Assembly: GCF_000381745.1 (NCBI RefSeq)
Contig: NZ_KB906975.1
Span: 47,441-111,440, forward strand
From: Psychromonas ossibalaenae ATCC BAA-1528
GTDB lineage: Bacteria; Pseudomonadota; Gammaproteobacteria; Enterobacterales; Psychromonadaceae
Direction of reading: 5' to 3'
DNA: 64,000 nucleotides
Shown here: one piece after another, positions 46,318-56,648 of the stretch
How the letters are laid out: every line of letters starts with the position of its first letter
How positions within the stretch are numbered: the first letter of the stretch is position 1
The notes under the pieces: model-generated
What the model saw: only the letters and a program-made list of their open reading frames with translations
What the model was told of the DNA's origin: nothing
Database searches by the model: none
Translations under genes and position numbers: made by a program

Positions 46318-46878
46318 ATGAAAATCTATGGTAGTTTCACCTCTCCTTTTGTACGCCACTGTCGCATCGTTTTATTAACCACGAATTTAAAATGTGATTT
46401 TGTTGAAATAGATGCACAGCAAAGCGCAGAACTATCGCCGACTAAAAAAGTGCCTCTGTTAATTGACGGCGCGCTTACCTTAACGGATTCAAGTTCAATT
46501 CTTAAATATCTCAGAGAAAAAGCCGGTTTTAGTTATCTTGCGGAGATTAAAGATTTTGAGCTGTTTAATATGACTAATACTGTTATGGATGCCAGCGTAA
46601 ATATTTTCTTCTTAGAAAAGATGGATAATATAGGTTTAAATGACAGCAAATACTTACAACGTCAAAACAACCGTGTTTTGTCAGGTCTTCAGGAATTAAA
46701 CAATGCTGTCTCAGTCGATAAATTACCGCTTACCGATGGAGAAATCCGCCTTGCTTGTTTTCTTGACTGGGGACTGTATCGTAAACGTATCGATTTATCT
46801 GAATTGGGGAATCTTCAGTGCTTACTTGAACTGGCCAGAACAGATGAAGTATTTACACAGACAGCTCCCCCCGCTTAA
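46318..46878 (+). CDS. Glutathione S-transferase family protein
   Basis: A 186-aa protein. The thioredoxin-fold N-terminus (about 1-75) has the GST pattern: KIYGSFTSPFVRHCRIVL, the cis-proline in KKVPLLIDG and LTDSSSILKYL for the gamma-glutamyl moiety. The helical C-terminal domain is shorter than the usual 200-residue length. It resembles the small bacterial YibF-like GSTs. AAGGA precedes the ATG. Confidence 0.87.
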   Translation: MKIYGSFTSPFVRHCRIVLLTTNLKCDFVEIDAQQSAELSPTKKVPLLIDGALTLTDSSSILKYLREKAGFSYLAEIKDFELFNMTNTVMDASVNIFFLEKMDNIGLNDSKYLQRQNNRVLSGLQELNNAVSVDKLPLTDGEIRLACFLDWGLYRKRIDLSELGNLQCLLELARTDEVFTQTAPPA

Positions 46879-46914
46879 CCTTTAAATCACCAAAACTTAA
46901 CCCGCAGGATTTAT

Positions 46915-47715
46915 TCAGCTGCTGCGCTCGATATGAAACTCAGGTAAACAGTCTTCACCTTGAAAATGCGTTAACTGAAATTGTTTACCCTTGCTTTTAC
47001 TATTAATACATACTGCAATGCAATGTTTTTGATCTGGGTAAGTTAAGCAGCTGTACCAGTCTTTTTCATTTTTAATCGGACTATTATTTGAAAACGACAG
47101 GCAGATATTATCGTTGAACTTCCCTGTTTCAGCTTCAGTGACCTTAAAGCTGAAAGTGTCTAATCCCTGGCTGATACCAAGCCCGGTTGCTTTAACGAAT
47201 GCTTCTTTTAATGTCCAGTACTCAAAAAAACGCCTGTGCAGCTGTGCAGACTCAAGGCCTTTTAAACTTTGATATTCTTCAGCTGAGAAATAGCGTTTGG
47301 CAATAGCTTCAATACTAACTCTGCGTGACAGATTTTCTACATCGCAGCCGATATCATGCTCCAGGCATACAGAGCAAACCACTAAATCATCGTTGTGACT
47401 CAGATTAAAACGCAGAGCAGGCGAGGTATTGTTTAATTCGGGTTTACCATGCTCTGAAATAGTGAATGACAAGTCTTGAGGTTTTATCTCTGCATATTGA
47501 GATAAAACGAAACGAACAAAAGCACGTGTGATCAGCGCGTTGTGCTGTGCTTTCGGCGAACGGTAACGGTTTACTTTTTCAATTTCAGATTGAGTCAGTA
47601 CTCTTTTTAAAGAGTTTAATACTTGCAGATCAGTTATTTTATGAGGTTGAATCCTCCACAAGTGGACATCACTATTTAATAAGGTTTTATTTGCAGAAGG
47701 GTTGTTAAAAGGCAA
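46915..47715 (-). CDS. 4'-phosphopantetheinyl transferase (Sfp type)
   Basis: A 266-aa enzyme that loads phosphopantetheine onto carrier proteins. The Mg-binding DIGCDVENLSRR and the FFEYWTLKEAFVKATGLGIS motif are both complete; the size is that of Sfp-type rather than AcpS-type enzymes. No polyketide or peptide synthase gene is in view, so the partner lies elsewhere; omega-3 polyunsaturated fatty-acid synthases in marine relatives are one possible client, which is only a suggestion. Confidence 0.9.
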   Translation of the reverse strand: MPFNNPSANKTLLNSDVHLWRIQPHKITDLQVLNSLKRVLTQSEIEKVNRYRSPKAQHNALITRAFVRFVLSQYAEIKPQDLSFTISEHGKPELNNTSPALRFNLSHNDDLVVCSVCLEHDIGCDVENLSRRVSIEAIAKRYFSAEEYQSLKGLESAQLHRRFFEYWTLKEAFVKATGLGISQGLDTFSFKVTEAETGKFNDNICLSFSNNSPIKNEKDWYSCLTYPDQKHCIAVCINSKSKGKQFQLTHFQGEDCLPEFHIERSS

Positions 47716-47773
47716 AATGCTTCCAGTGGTTTGTTAAAAGGACGATAGGAATATTAACAGGGAAAGCGGGATC

Positions 47774-47804
47774 AAAAAAGGGATAGTCAGGCTATCCCTT
47801 TTTT
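47774..47804 (-). terminator. Terminator of yeeX, symmetric
   Basis: AAAAAAGGGATAG and CTATCCCTTTTTT form a long stem with a 5-nt loop. It lies downstream of yeeX on the minus strand. Confidence 0.9.
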
Positions 47805-47820
47805 ACTGCGTAAAAATGAT

Positions 47821-48123
47821 TTATTTTGCAGTATCGTGAACTTTAAATGTATTGATTTTTTTATTTACTTCACGGCGCTCTTTAGAAAGTTCTGCACCTT
47901 TGATGATATGATCATCTACGCGGTCTTCGTAGTCAGACTGCATGTTTTTGATAATATTTACGATATCTTCTTGTTTCATGTTAGGCGTAATGTAGTCTAC
48001 TAGGTTAGCCAGCAGATCAACACGTTTGCGGTTATCACGAACTTTTTGGTCATTATCAAGGATTTCACGTTTTAGTTTATTTTTACGGCGAGTATTTTTC
48101 ACCAATTCAAGCACGTTACCCAT
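47821..48123 (-). CDS. yeeX: DUF496-family protein YeeX
   Basis: A 100-aa highly charged helical protein. [34 protein letters not shown] and [21 protein letters not shown] are near-copies of E. coli YeeX. The family has no settled function. I chose the ATG at 48123, eight bases after AAAGG, over a GTG three codons upstream. Confidence 0.92.
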   Translation of the reverse strand: MGNVLELVKNTRRKNKLKREILDNDQKVRDNRKRVDLLANLVDYITPNMKQEDIVNIIKNMQSDYEDRVDDHIIKGAELSKERREVNKKINTFKVHDTAK

Positions 48124-48282
48124 TAAGTACACCTTTTATTTTAATATTCAAAGTATTTTAACATCGATGACGGAGTTGTTACCGTTATGAAATCAATAAA
48201 ACTCTTCTTTCATTTGCGGACATTATACCTATTGTGGCAGACAACGGCATAGTTATTTTTAAATAATTGTGGATGCAGTTAA

Positions 48283-48936
48283 TTAAAGCTCTTTGATAAT
48301 TGTTTCAATAACATCTTGAAGTGTTTCAGGTTCCTGTGCGCCTGAAAGTAAATATTGTTTATTAAAGATAAAGGCGGGTACTGCTCGAACTTCATTCTGC
48401 AGCCAGAAGTTCTGTTCATCGCGCACGTTTTGTGCAAAACACTGAGACTGTAAAATTTTCTTTGCATCCTCTCTATTCAAACCAATTTGTTCGGCAGCTT
48501 CAAGCAGTACATCAATATCGCTAGGATCCTGCTGCCGAGTGAAATAGCCGTCAAATAGTGTCAGTTTGAGTTCTGTCTGCTTATTTTGAATTTTTGCCCA
48601 GTATAGTAACTGATGAGCAAGAAAGGTATTAACAATTCGAGAGTCTTTGTGATAACAAAACTCAAAATCTAATGTATTGCCGATTTCAGTAATGTATTGG
48701 CAGTTTTTTATATTTTGTTCTTTACTGAAGCCATACTTCTCCTGAAGGTGGTGATTTAAATTCTGCCCTTCAGGAGGCATTTCAGGATTCAGTTCGAAAG
48801 GCTGCCAGTATATGTTGAACTGTACTTTTTCGGTCATATTAGACATTGCCTGTTCTAATTTTTTGTAACCAATAATGCACCAGGGGCACATCACGTCCGA
48901 TATGATATCAATACGAATGAGTGGAAGTTGTGACAT
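48283..48936 (-). CDS. DsbA-family oxidoreductase, FrnE-like
   Basis: A 217-aa cytoplasmic thioredoxin-fold protein with active site Cys17-Pro-Trp-Cys20 (DVMCPWCIIGYKKLE), a helical insert and the cis-Pro loop VRAVPAFIF. It belongs to the FrnE group of disulfide isomerase-like proteins linked to oxidative stress. No signal peptide is present. Confidence 0.9.
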   Translation of the reverse strand: MSQLPLIRIDIISDVMCPWCIIGYKKLEQAMSNMTEKVQFNIYWQPFELNPEMPPEGQNLNHHLQEKYGFSKEQNIKNCQYITEIGNTLDFEFCYHKDSRIVNTFLAHQLLYWAKIQNKQTELKLTLFDGYFTRQQDPSDIDVLLEAAEQIGLNREDAKKILQSQCFAQNVRDEQNFWLQNEVRAVPAFIFNKQYLLSGAQEPETLQDVIETIIKEL

Positions 48937-49489
48937 ATTTTTCTCTTTACATAGTGCAGTAATATCTGTGTAACTCGTATGATTTTAGCATGTAATTACC
49001 TAATGCCTGTTTTTCAGCCGTAGTCAGATGAAAAGACCGGCTTAAGGCAGATAATAGTTTGCTCTAACATTAAGCATTCTCCTTATATTTTCAGTGGATG
49101 CCGCCAAGTTGATCGGAAGTTTTTTACACAAGAGTGTTTTGTGTATCTGTTTGGTCAAAAATACATCTTGTTAAGATGGTCGGCATCTCTGGTAATCCAC
49201 TGACTGAGATAGGTAAATCACCAGCCCCATGGCTTCTGCGCTGGCGGACAATTTTACAAATATGTTTATCCAGTCACGCTTTGTAACAATAGAAATCCAA
49301 TCTGTTGAATTGAGTTCATTTTGTCTATAGTGTGACTGCAATTTTATTGTTTTATTATTTCCGCACAGGGAAACTGTATTTGATGCGGAATTTCGAAGCG
49401 AGGGAATATCGGCTTTATAAATAATAGTGACCGAGCATTATAAATCATCTGCATGATCTGTTGCCCTGTCATATAACGGGAGTATAGAA
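48937..49489. other. 553-bp gene-free region before the acetyltransferase
   Basis: The stretch contains an imperfect inverted repeat around 49128-49150 (ACACAAGAGTGTTTTGTGT) and a GC-richer block at 49170-49250. A 35-codon ATG frame at about 49175 has no ribosome-binding site. I looked for a known riboswitch and could not identify one. The block deserves a covariance search. Confidence 0.4.
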
Positions 49490-49906
49490 ATGAAAATTGA
49501 ATACAGGGTAAATAAAGTAATTTCAGAAAAGCAGTTTGTTGATTTGTTAGATAATACATCACTTGCAGAACGAAGGCCTATCGGTAATTCTAAGTATATT
49601 GCCGGTATGCTGAAGAACTCCAATTTAATCGTTTCTGCCTGGGTGGAAGAGGAACTGATCGGTATTGCACGGGCTATGACTGATTTTTATTACTGCTGTT
49701 ATATATCAGATCTTGCTGTGCATGAAAAAGCGCAAGATAACGGTGTTGGTAAGGAGCTGCTGCAGTTAACCACACAGCAGGTTAATAAAGACTGTAAACT
49801 TATATTATTGTCAGTACCTCAGACGGAAGATTACTACCCTCATATGGGATTTGAAGTACATGACCGTGCCTGGGTTTTATCTTCAGCAAAGCAGCTGAGA
49901 AACTAA
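49490..49906 (+). CDS. GNAT-family N-acetyltransferase
   Basis: A 138-aa acetyl-CoA-dependent transferase. VSAWVEEELIGIARAMTD and CYISDLAVHEKAQDNGVGKELLQLT form motif A, with the acetyl-CoA loop QDNGVGKEL, and DYYPHMGFEVHDRAWVL closes the domain. Substrate unknown. CGGGAG precedes the ATG. Confidence 0.9.
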   Translation: MKIEYRVNKVISEKQFVDLLDNTSLAERRPIGNSKYIAGMLKNSNLIVSAWVEEELIGIARAMTDFYYCCYISDLAVHEKAQDNGVGKELLQLTTQQVNKDCKLILLSVPQTEDYYPHMGFEVHDRAWVLSSAKQLRN

Positions 49907-49972
49907 ACAGCTGAGTGCTTTAGCAGCCGACAAGCGACTTCTTCTTATGCATGCCCAGGCAGCCTGGGTATG

Positions 49973-50494
49973 TTAATCCGTCTGTCTATTTTTCACTTTT
50001 ACTTTATTGTTATTGTCTCTACTTTGACGAATTAACGTATTGTCGGTTACATGTGCCGCTGATTTTAGCAGTCTGTCGTATAATACAACGTTTACTGTCG
50101 CAGCCAGATTCATACAGCCGATTGTAGGAATATAAACTACAGCATCAGCCTGGTTGATCAGCTTTTGACTAATGGTACCGTCTTCCGGACCAAATATGTA
50201 AAAAGCGTTATCCGGATGCTCAAATGCAGGTAAGGGGACAGCTCCTTCAACAAGGTCAACACATATGACTTTAATATCATCACTTTTATTGTCGAGCAGA
50301 TTTTTCACTCCTATTAACGGCACCGAAGAACTGATTTTTTTAGTATCAGTATTGAGTTTTACAGCGCGATCATAACGCTCTCCGGTATACATTACTTTAT
50401 CAGCTGCATAACAGCCAGCAGCCCGCATTACGGCACCTACATTGGTCGCGCTTTTAGGGTTAAGCAGCCCGAGGTGTACTTTTTTTTCTGACAT
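49973..50494 (-). CDS. SpoU/TrmH-type RNA methyltransferase
   Basis: A 173-aa SPOUT-fold protein. Motif 1 is LLNPKSATNVGAVMRAAGCY, motif 2 YIFGPEDGTIS and motif 3 VYIPTIGCMNLAATVNVVLYD, which together make the knotted SAM site. It lacks an RNA-binding N-terminal domain and carries a basic tail (KVKVKNRQTD). It probably methylates a ribose 2'-OH in tRNA or rRNA; the exact site cannot be told. Confidence 0.87.
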   Translation of the reverse strand: MSEKKVHLGLLNPKSATNVGAVMRAAGCYAADKVMYTGERYDRAVKLNTDTKKISSSVPLIGVKNLLDNKSDDIKVICVDLVEGAVPLPAFEHPDNAFYIFGPEDGTISQKLINQADAVVYIPTIGCMNLAATVNVVLYDRLLKSAAHVTDNTLIRQSRDNNNKVKVKNRQTD

Positions 50495-50694
50495 TGATTA
50501 CTTCTGTGTTTATTGTTGAGGATGAATATTTCGACAATCTACCCGAAGATGCAGGGTTCAGCAAGTCGGGAGGTTAAACATGTAAGGAAAACCCGGTAGA
50601 TACTAGGTCTGACTAATAAATGTATAGTGGCTGGTAACGGATATCGGCTCCTGAGCTGCCTGAAAAGACAGATTAAGGAGCCTAGTATAAATGA

Positions 50695-52581
50695 TTAAAT
50701 AACGAATTGATCCACGTCTTTAATTATCTGAGCACCGATAGCAGATAATTGTTCACTGGTTTTTACGGTTTCGTTGGCCGCTTCATTGGTAACTTCAGTT
50801 GCGTCGGAAATATTGGTGACATTACGGGCAATTTCTTCGGTAACATTAGTCTGCTGTTCAGATGCGGTGGCAATCTGAATGTTCATTTCCGAAATACGCG
50901 ACACAGACTCAGAAATTCGGCTAAGTGACAGGCCTGCTTCACCGGCTTTCTGTACGCTGACATCACTAGTTTCGCGGCTTTTCTTCATGGATTCAACCGC
51001 ACGCGCAGCACCATTTTGTAAGCTGGCAATCTTGGCATTTATCTCCTCGGTACTGTCTTGTGTTTTACCGGCAAGATTGCGAACTTCATCAGCAACCACA
51101 GCAAAACCGCGCCCTTGTTCACCGGCTCTGGCGGCTTCTATCGCAGCGTTTAAAGCGAGCAGATTAGTTTGATCTGCTATACCCTTAATAACGTCTAAGA
51201 CGGTACTGATATCTGTCACTTCGATTTCCAGTTCGGCAATAACCTGCTCTGCTTCACCAAGGTTATCCGCAAGCCCTTGGATGGAGGAAATTGCTTCATC
51301 GACTACCTGGTTAATCACCTGGCCTTCATTGTCTGCATCCTGGGCTGCTTCCGCGGCTCCCTGAGCATTAACGGCAATCTGACCAGCAGCTGCTGACATT
51401 TCGGCTACTGCAGTTGCAACCTGCTCTGTCTCCTGTCTCTGCCTGTTCATCTCATACTTACTCTGGCTGGAAATGTCGTTCATTTGTGATGCTATTATTG
51501 TCATTTCCTCAGACTGGCTTTTAAATACTTTCATCATGCTGTGTATATTCGCGACAAAGGTATTAAAGTGTTCAGCTAACCTGCCTATTTCATCATTGCT
51601 TTTTATATCGAGACGTTTAGTCAGATCGCCGTTACCTTCTGCAATATCACGCATGGCGGCCTGCAGATCATGCAGTGGTTTGGTTAGCTGCATTAATAAT
51701 AAACTCAGTAAAACAACCGCAATTAAGACAGCCGCATTGGTTAACAATAAAGAAAGATTACGGATATCTTCCATAGAGGAAAAGGCTTGTTCTTTATCAA
51801 TCTCAACGGCTAGGTACCAGTTTACAGACGGTACCCCTTCAATCGGGAAAAAACCTATCAGGTGTGTACCTGTACTCGTTTCTACTTCAACTAACTGTGA
51901 TTGAATTTTAATATCGTTATTCGGGTAAAGTTCACGAATGTTTTTATCACCAAGGCTTTTATCTTTATGGACTAATACTTTACCATCACTGTCGATTAGA
52001 TATACATGGCCGGTCCCGGAAAAATTAACCTGTCCGAGCGTATCTCCAATATAGCCAAGCGATAAATCTCCCGCGGCAACACCGTCAAAACTGCTGTTTA
52101 TTTTAATCGGAGCGGTGACTGATATCAGCAGCGCACCTGATGTGGCATCGATATAAGGAGCAGTAAAAGAAGCCGAGCCGAGCTGTTTCGTTTTTGTGTA
52201 CCAAGGACGAACACGGGGGTCATAATCTGCCGGCAGTTTTTCTTCTGGATTATCCATCACCATGGTACCGGCTTCATCGGCAACATAAACATAGATAAAA
52301 TTGCCTGCATCTTTAATCATAGACAGCTTGGATCGGTCCATGGTCGGGCTGATTTCAGTTGTACCTTTCGCAACTGCTTTAGTTGCCAGCAGCTTATCAT
52401 TAAGCCAGTTAGCAATATTCGTTGAGGCGTTCTGCGATGTTTCTTCGAGGTTGCTCTGCAGGCTTGTACGCGTGTGTTTCATCACCACAATGTAGTTAAC
52501 CACAGCCAGTATAATTAATGCAACAGTAAGAATAATACCTGAGGCAAGAATAATCTTGCGGGAAAAACCTAAATTATTCAT
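50695..52581 (-). CDS. Methyl-accepting chemotaxis protein, double-Cache sensor
   Basis: A 628-aa receptor. TM1 about 9-30; a large dCache_1 periplasmic domain about 35-275 ([37 protein letters not shown]); TM2 about 280-302; HAMP; signalling bundle with tip [32 protein letters not shown]. The RxxxW-YxD arrangement of dCache_1 (RPWYT...PYIDA) often signals amino-acid or amine binding; ligand not proven. A GGCTCC/GGAGCC hairpin lies downstream (about 50646-50682). Confidence 0.92.
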   Translation of the reverse strand: MNNLGFSRKIILASGIILTVALIILAVVNYIVVMKHTRTSLQSNLEETSQNASTNIANWLNDKLLATKAVAKGTTEISPTMDRSKLSMIKDAGNFIYVYVADEAGTMVMDNPEEKLPADYDPRVRPWYTKTKQLGSASFTAPYIDATSGALLISVTAPIKINSSFDGVAAGDLSLGYIGDTLGQVNFSGTGHVYLIDSDGKVLVHKDKSLGDKNIRELYPNNDIKIQSQLVEVETSTGTHLIGFFPIEGVPSVNWYLAVEIDKEQAFSSMEDIRNLSLLLTNAAVLIAVVLLSLLLMQLTKPLHDLQAAMRDIAEGNGDLTKRLDIKSNDEIGRLAEHFNTFVANIHSMMKVFKSQSEEMTIIASQMNDISSQSKYEMNRQRQETEQVATAVAEMSAAAGQIAVNAQGAAEAAQDADNEGQVINQVVDEAISSIQGLADNLGEAEQVIAELEIEVTDISTVLDVIKGIADQTNLLALNAAIEAARAGEQGRGFAVVADEVRNLAGKTQDSTEEINAKIASLQNGAARAVESMKKSRETSDVSVQKAGEAGLSLSRISESVSRISEMNIQIATASEQQTNVTEEIARNVTNISDATEVTNEAANETVKTSEQLSAIGAQIIKDVDQFVI

Positions 52582-53034
52582 AAAATCCCTTTATATTCGT
52601 AAGTGAAGGTTGTGCGCATAATTTGTGAAAGTTCTTGTTTATTATAGACGTAAAGTTGCTGTTCAGCATTGTAGAGCTGTTTTTATTAATCAACGACTTG
52701 AATCTGCCTAACGTCAATTAAGAAATGTCTGTCTGCTTTCGACTGCGACGAATACTCTAAAGCGTCGAGCGACTTGGAAAAAGTGTTCTAATATTTGTTT
52801 TATATAATATATTCATATGGTTATATTAAAAGTGCCGCTGTATTAGCGGCTCTTCGTTATAGTTCTGCATTAATGTCACTGCTTATTTAAATAAAAGCTG
52901 TAAATCAGCACAATAATTGGCGTGACCGGAGCCGCGGTATTAGAATTTAAAAAACAATCTGCATTTCCAGCTCATTATGGGGTAACTCTCTTCCGGCTGT
53001 TTATTACTGTGTAATATCAATTAGGAAAAATGCA
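52582..53034. other. 453-bp divergent intergenic region, no gene seen
   Basis: It holds promoters for the dCache receptor and the HDOD gene. A GCCGCT/AGCGGC hairpin with a 5-nt loop lies at about 52831-52850. No ORF or RNA gene is recognisable. Confidence 0.5.
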
Positions 53035-54492
53035 ATGCGCGATAAAATAAAACGGACACCTGCTCAGTGGATAGAGCTCCTTGCTAAGAAAGAGCTGCCG
53101 GCAATCACCTCGATAGCGGGTATGCTTGATAAGTTTTCTAATGATGATACCTCTTCAATTCCAAAATTAAGCAAAGCTATACTACATGACCAGGCGTTAT
53201 CTTCTTGTGTACTTAAAGTCGTTAATAACTCTCATCGTGTCTCTATGCGAAAAGTTACCACTGTGTCTCGGGCGTCAATTGTACTTGGTATTCAATCAGT
53301 CAAAAATATCTGTTTAACGTCAAAAATATTAGACGGGCTGCTGCAGAGTCATAATTTAGGTCCTGAGGTTCATCATCGTTTAACGATGTTGATGGCGAAT
53401 GCTTTTTATGCGGGATTATTAGCTAAGATGATGGTGCCGGATCATGCCGATGATACAAAAGAAGAAGTTTATTTAGCTGCTATGTTATATCACATAGGAG
53501 AAACATCATTCTGGAGCACCGGCAGTGATATAGCTGAACTGTTAATAAAGGAGGTTGATCTGCCGCCTGATAAATTTCAAAAATATTGTGCTGTAGAATG
53601 CGGTGTTGACTTTATCGATCTCAGCATCGGCCTGGCTAAAACCTGGAATTTAGGAGAGTTGTTAATAAAATCGTTAGATCAGCCTGAATCTCGAACCATT
53701 GAGATGCAGACCATCAGTTTAGCTAATCAGCTTAGTGCCGCCATTGCATCCCCACCAAAAACGAAGGCTGAATTTGATCTGATATTGAAAAAAATTAGTA
53801 AGATAATGAAAATTGAGGTGCGCTTTTTAAAAGAAAGAATTGAGCAGACTAGAGAGTTAGCGATTGAATTATTAAGTTCGTACGGCGCTTCCGTGCTGGA
53901 AAAACACATTAAAGCACTTCCAAAAGCTTCTCATTTCAGTGAGCAGTCGCTGCAGGTATCTACACATGCCCCTAGTCAGGAAAAAGCGCTGTTAACAGCT
54001 GTAGGTGCATTAACTAAGCTGACGAGGGGAGGTAAGAATATCAATGATTTTTTAACATTCACCCTGCGGCACGGCGCACATATTCTCGGGTTTGATCGCT
54101 GTTCGTTCTGGATGCTTAGCAGTGACAAACGAAACATTGAATCAAGAACTTCTTATGATAATAACGGCCGTGCAGAAAGTTTCCATTGTTTAATATCATT
54201 ATGTGACAGTGTGAATATTCTTAGTCATGTTGTGGAAATGGATAGTACTGTACTGGTAAATGATTACCGGGATCCTAAATGGTGTAATTATGTTACTGCT
54301 GAAATTGAAAAATTAATCGCCGGGGGGGCTGTCTGTATTGCACCAGTGAAAATCGATAATAAGGTGATTGGTGTGATCAGTGCGCAGATTCTCACTAAAC
54401 CGAAAAAGATCAATGAAGATAATTACTCGCAGTTCTGCTTTTTGATTGAACATCTTAACATGTGTTTAAGTATTATCTCCCACCAGAAATGA
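53035..54492 (+). CDS. HDOD-GAF signalling protein
   Basis: A 485-aa soluble protein. The N-terminal HDOD domain (about 10-260; PAITSIAGMLDKFSND, VVNNSHR, SIVLGIQSVKNICLT, MLYHIGE) is a non-catalytic HD-like fold. The C-terminal GAF domain (about 320-480; ILGFDRCSFWMLSSDKR, IAPVKIDNKVIGVISAQ) may bind a small ligand. Such proteins are common in signalling of this bacterial group. It is unlinked by operon to the flanking genes. Confidence 0.87.
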   Translation: MRDKIKRTPAQWIELLAKKELPAITSIAGMLDKFSNDDTSSIPKLSKAILHDQALSSCVLKVVNNSHRVSMRKVTTVSRASIVLGIQSVKNICLTSKILDGLLQSHNLGPEVHHRLTMLMANAFYAGLLAKMMVPDHADDTKEEVYLAAMLYHIGETSFWSTGSDIAELLIKEVDLPPDKFQKYCAVECGVDFIDLSIGLAKTWNLGELLIKSLDQPESRTIEMQTISLANQLSAAIASPPKTKAEFDLILKKISKIMKIEVRFLKERIEQTRELAIELLSSYGASVLEKHIKALPKASHFSEQSLQVSTHAPSQEKALLTAVGALTKLTRGGKNINDFLTFTLRHGAHILGFDRCSFWMLSSDKRNIESRTSYDNNGRAESFHCLISLCDSVNILSHVVEMDSTVLVNDYRDPKWCNYVTAEIEKLIAGGAVCIAPVKIDNKVIGVISAQILTKPKKINEDNYSQFCFLIEHLNMCLSIISHQK

Positions 54493-54539
54493 TACCATTT
54501 CAGTTAATTAAATGGTCTGAAGTTACCAAGGAAAAGTTA

Positions 54540-54677
54540 ATGAGAGCAAGGCGTTTGATCGAGCAGCTGCTGGCCGCTGGAATTGAAAACAACGGAGCTA
54601 ACGTTAATTTTAACCAGTACGGGTGAGCAGATATTTATGCGGACTGGTATAAGCCAAACAAAGATAAAACCGCTTAA
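54540..54677 (+). pseudogene. 46-codon small ORF interrupted by an in-frame TGA
   Basis: AAGGAAAAG precedes the ATG at 54540. The frame encodes RRLIEQLLAAGIENNGANV..., meets TGA at 54624-54626, then continues in the same frame for 16 sensible codons (ADIYADWYKPNKDKTA) to TAA at 54675-54677. The overall text looks like one small protein. It could be a recently broken gene, a TGG-to-TGA change, a short 28-aa protein, or stop-codon read-through. A CCGCTT/AAGCGG hairpin overlaps the final stop. I do not recognise the protein. Confidence 0.45.
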
Positions 54678-54710
54678 TGAAGCGGCTTGATAAACGGGTA
54701 GTTATTTGAC

Positions 54711-55070
54711 TTATAAAACTTCGATATCAACCAGAGACTGAGTAAACTCAGGCAGGTCAATTTCTAAATCATTTTCTTCACCGATCCAGTTAATACCGAT
54801 TACTACACCGTCCTTAACAAGATCATCAATCCAGAACTCTAACCAGTCAGCTAAAGTGATGGCGGCAGGCTGATAGTCTCTCCACTCTTCGGTGCAGTGT
54901 ACCGCTGCAAGTTCCGCGCTGGACCAAAGCGGCATAACTTCTGTTTCTTCATAGTTAAGAGAGTCAAGTACAACCCAGTCCTCACTTTTTGTATCCTGCA
55001 GCGCCCACAGCTGCTGAGTTGGTTTAACTTCTGTTAGAAACGTAAGTAGTGTCTGATTGGTGTCTTTCAT
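54711..55070 (-). CDS. DUF2750-family protein
   Basis: A 119-aa soluble acidic protein. LWALQDTKSEDWVVLDS, EVMPLWSSAELAAVHCTEEW and LADWLEFWIDDLVKDGVVIGINW fit the DUF2750 family. Function unknown. I chose the ATG at 55070 (MKDTNQ, after GAGAAATACC); the open frame extends upstream but those residues look unrelated to a soluble domain. Confidence 0.8.
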   Translation of the reverse strand: MKDTNQTLLTFLTEVKPTQQLWALQDTKSEDWVVLDSLNYEETEVMPLWSSAELAAVHCTEEWRDYQPAAITLADWLEFWIDDLVKDGVVIGINWIGEENDLEIDLPEFTQSLVDIEVL

Positions 55071-55426
55071 GGTATTTCTCATTTTATAAATTATAAGCCT
55101 GCAGTATACGGAGATCTGCCTGGATTGACAGCTTAAGAATAAGGCAATAATACAGGCAGTTAAATACATATAACCTGCTGAATAATGACATTAAATTCAG
55201 TAATGGTGAAAACATCAAGAGAGTCAGTTACTTATATCAGGTTAAATAAAAACTACAGAGTCTGTGTTAATTTTCAATAAAATCAACCATGTTGAGTCTA
55301 ATTTTTTGAAATTGTGAACTAATATGGCTTTTTGTAATTAAACCTGCCTTCCTTAAAATACCCTCACCGAATTGGCCTAAGATTGTTTTGTTTATATTAG
55401 TTTGTCTATATATTTATTAATTTGAG
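55071..55426. other. 356-bp region upstream of the chemotaxis operon
   Basis: AT-rich divergent spacer. The promoter of the che operon must lie here, but I cannot single out a sigma-28 or sigma-54 site with any confidence. GAGGTGG is the ribosome-binding site of the first gene. Confidence 0.4.
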
Positions 55427-56623
55427 GTGGTAATGCTTCGCGATAAATACTTTTATATTATTTCATTTCTCTCATCAGCTGCACTGACTGCTGTTATCTG
55501 CGGACTTGCTGAACTCCAGATTCTTAATGCTCTGACCCTGCTTCCTATTTTACTGGCGGCAATCATTTTGACTGCTTTGTTACTTATCAGCAAAGTTAAC
55601 AGTAAAAATCAGATTCGATATCAGTCTCAGCTTGCTGAGCAGGAGCCTCACAATTTAAAAATAGAGCAGGCAGTTGACGATTTTGAACACTTATTTGTTG
55701 AAGTGATTCCAGTTATTGAGAAACAGATAAACGTATCGAAAGATTTTGTGGAAAAAGAGATAACAACATTGACGGATACCTTTGTTTTGATGACTGAGCA
55801 GATCAGCCAGATTGAAGCAAGCCAGTCCGGGGGAAGAGGCGGTTTGATTGATCAATTGTTAACTGATTCAAAAGCGGTGCTTCTGCAGGTTTTTGAAGAG
55901 CTGAATCGTCTGAATAATGCAGAAAAGAGTATGGTTGAAGAGATTCGAACATTGTCGGCTCATACCCTGCAGCTGGATGAAATGGCTAAAGAGGTACGCA
56001 GTGTTGCGGATAATATCAACTTATTGTCGTTAAATGCAGCGATTGAGGCGGCTCGTGCAGGCGAGCAGGGGCGGGGGTTTGCAGTGGTAGCTGATGAAGT
56101 TAGAAAATTAGCACAAAGCTCTGCGGCAACAGGCGTAAGAATCAGCTCAACGGTAAGCGCAATAAATGATGCCATGAAATCGACCTTAGCGACGGTAGAA
56201 GTAACTAGAAATTCAGATGAAAAAAGCATCTGTGATCTGGAAACACATATAGAAGGTGTGTTATCTGAAATAAAAGAGTCGTTAACCTTATTTGAAAAAA
56301 GTACCGAAGTATTAACGGAGAATAACAGCAAAGTTCAGGAAGATATCTACCAGGTTATAACCACGCTGCAGTTTCAGGATCGCGTCTGTCAGATGCTTGA
56401 ACACGCTCAAAGTAATCTCAATGATCTGCTGAAAATTGCAGCCGGACATCATGCTGTTAAGTTACAGGATAAAGCGCAGCAGTCTATTTCGGTAAAAGAT
56501 ATTATGGACAATATGGAACTGCGCTACACCATGCCCGAAGAGCTGCTTAATCATCAGTCCGCAGTACAGCCGGATAAAAAAACGGCTCATGCAGCAGCAG
56601 GTGATGATCTTACATTTTTTTAA
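55427..56623 (+). CDS. Short methyl-accepting chemotaxis protein without sensor domain
   Basis: A 398-aa receptor-like protein, first gene of the chemotaxis operon. It starts at GTG. Two hydrophobic helices in the first 60 residues are joined by a short turn, so there is no periplasmic ligand domain and no HAMP. The signalling tip [31 protein letters not shown] is conserved. Near the C-terminus, [13 protein letters not shown] resembles a helix seen in CheZ and in CheZ-like receptors. It may sense membrane or cytoplasmic state, or help organise the array. The stop is 25 bases before cheY. Confidence 0.87.
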   Translation: MVMLRDKYFYIISFLSSAALTAVICGLAELQILNALTLLPILLAAIILTALLLISKVNSKNQIRYQSQLAEQEPHNLKIEQAVDDFEHLFVEVIPVIEKQINVSKDFVEKEITTLTDTFVLMTEQISQIEASQSGGRGGLIDQLLTDSKAVLLQVFEELNRLNNAEKSMVEEIRTLSAHTLQLDEMAKEVRSVADNINLLSLNAAIEAARAGEQGRGFAVVADEVRKLAQSSAATGVRISSTVSAINDAMKSTLATVEVTRNSDEKSICDLETHIEGVLSEIKESLTLFEKSTEVLTENNSKVQEDIYQVITTLQFQDRVCQMLEHAQSNLNDLLKIAAGHHAVKLQDKAQQSISVKDIMDNMELRYTMPEELLNHQSAVQPDKKTAHAAAGDDLTFF

Positions 56624-56648
56624 TTCATTAACTAAATAGGCACCAGAT

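Noticed and set aside
49175-49290. CTGAGA in the GC-richer block, suggesting a TPP riboswitch
   Set aside because: The other conserved TPP elements are absent and the downstream gene is an acetyltransferase.
54624-54626. TGA as a selenocysteine codon
   Set aside because: No SECIS-like hairpin is evident right after the TGA and the protein matches no known selenoprotein; a broken gene is simpler.
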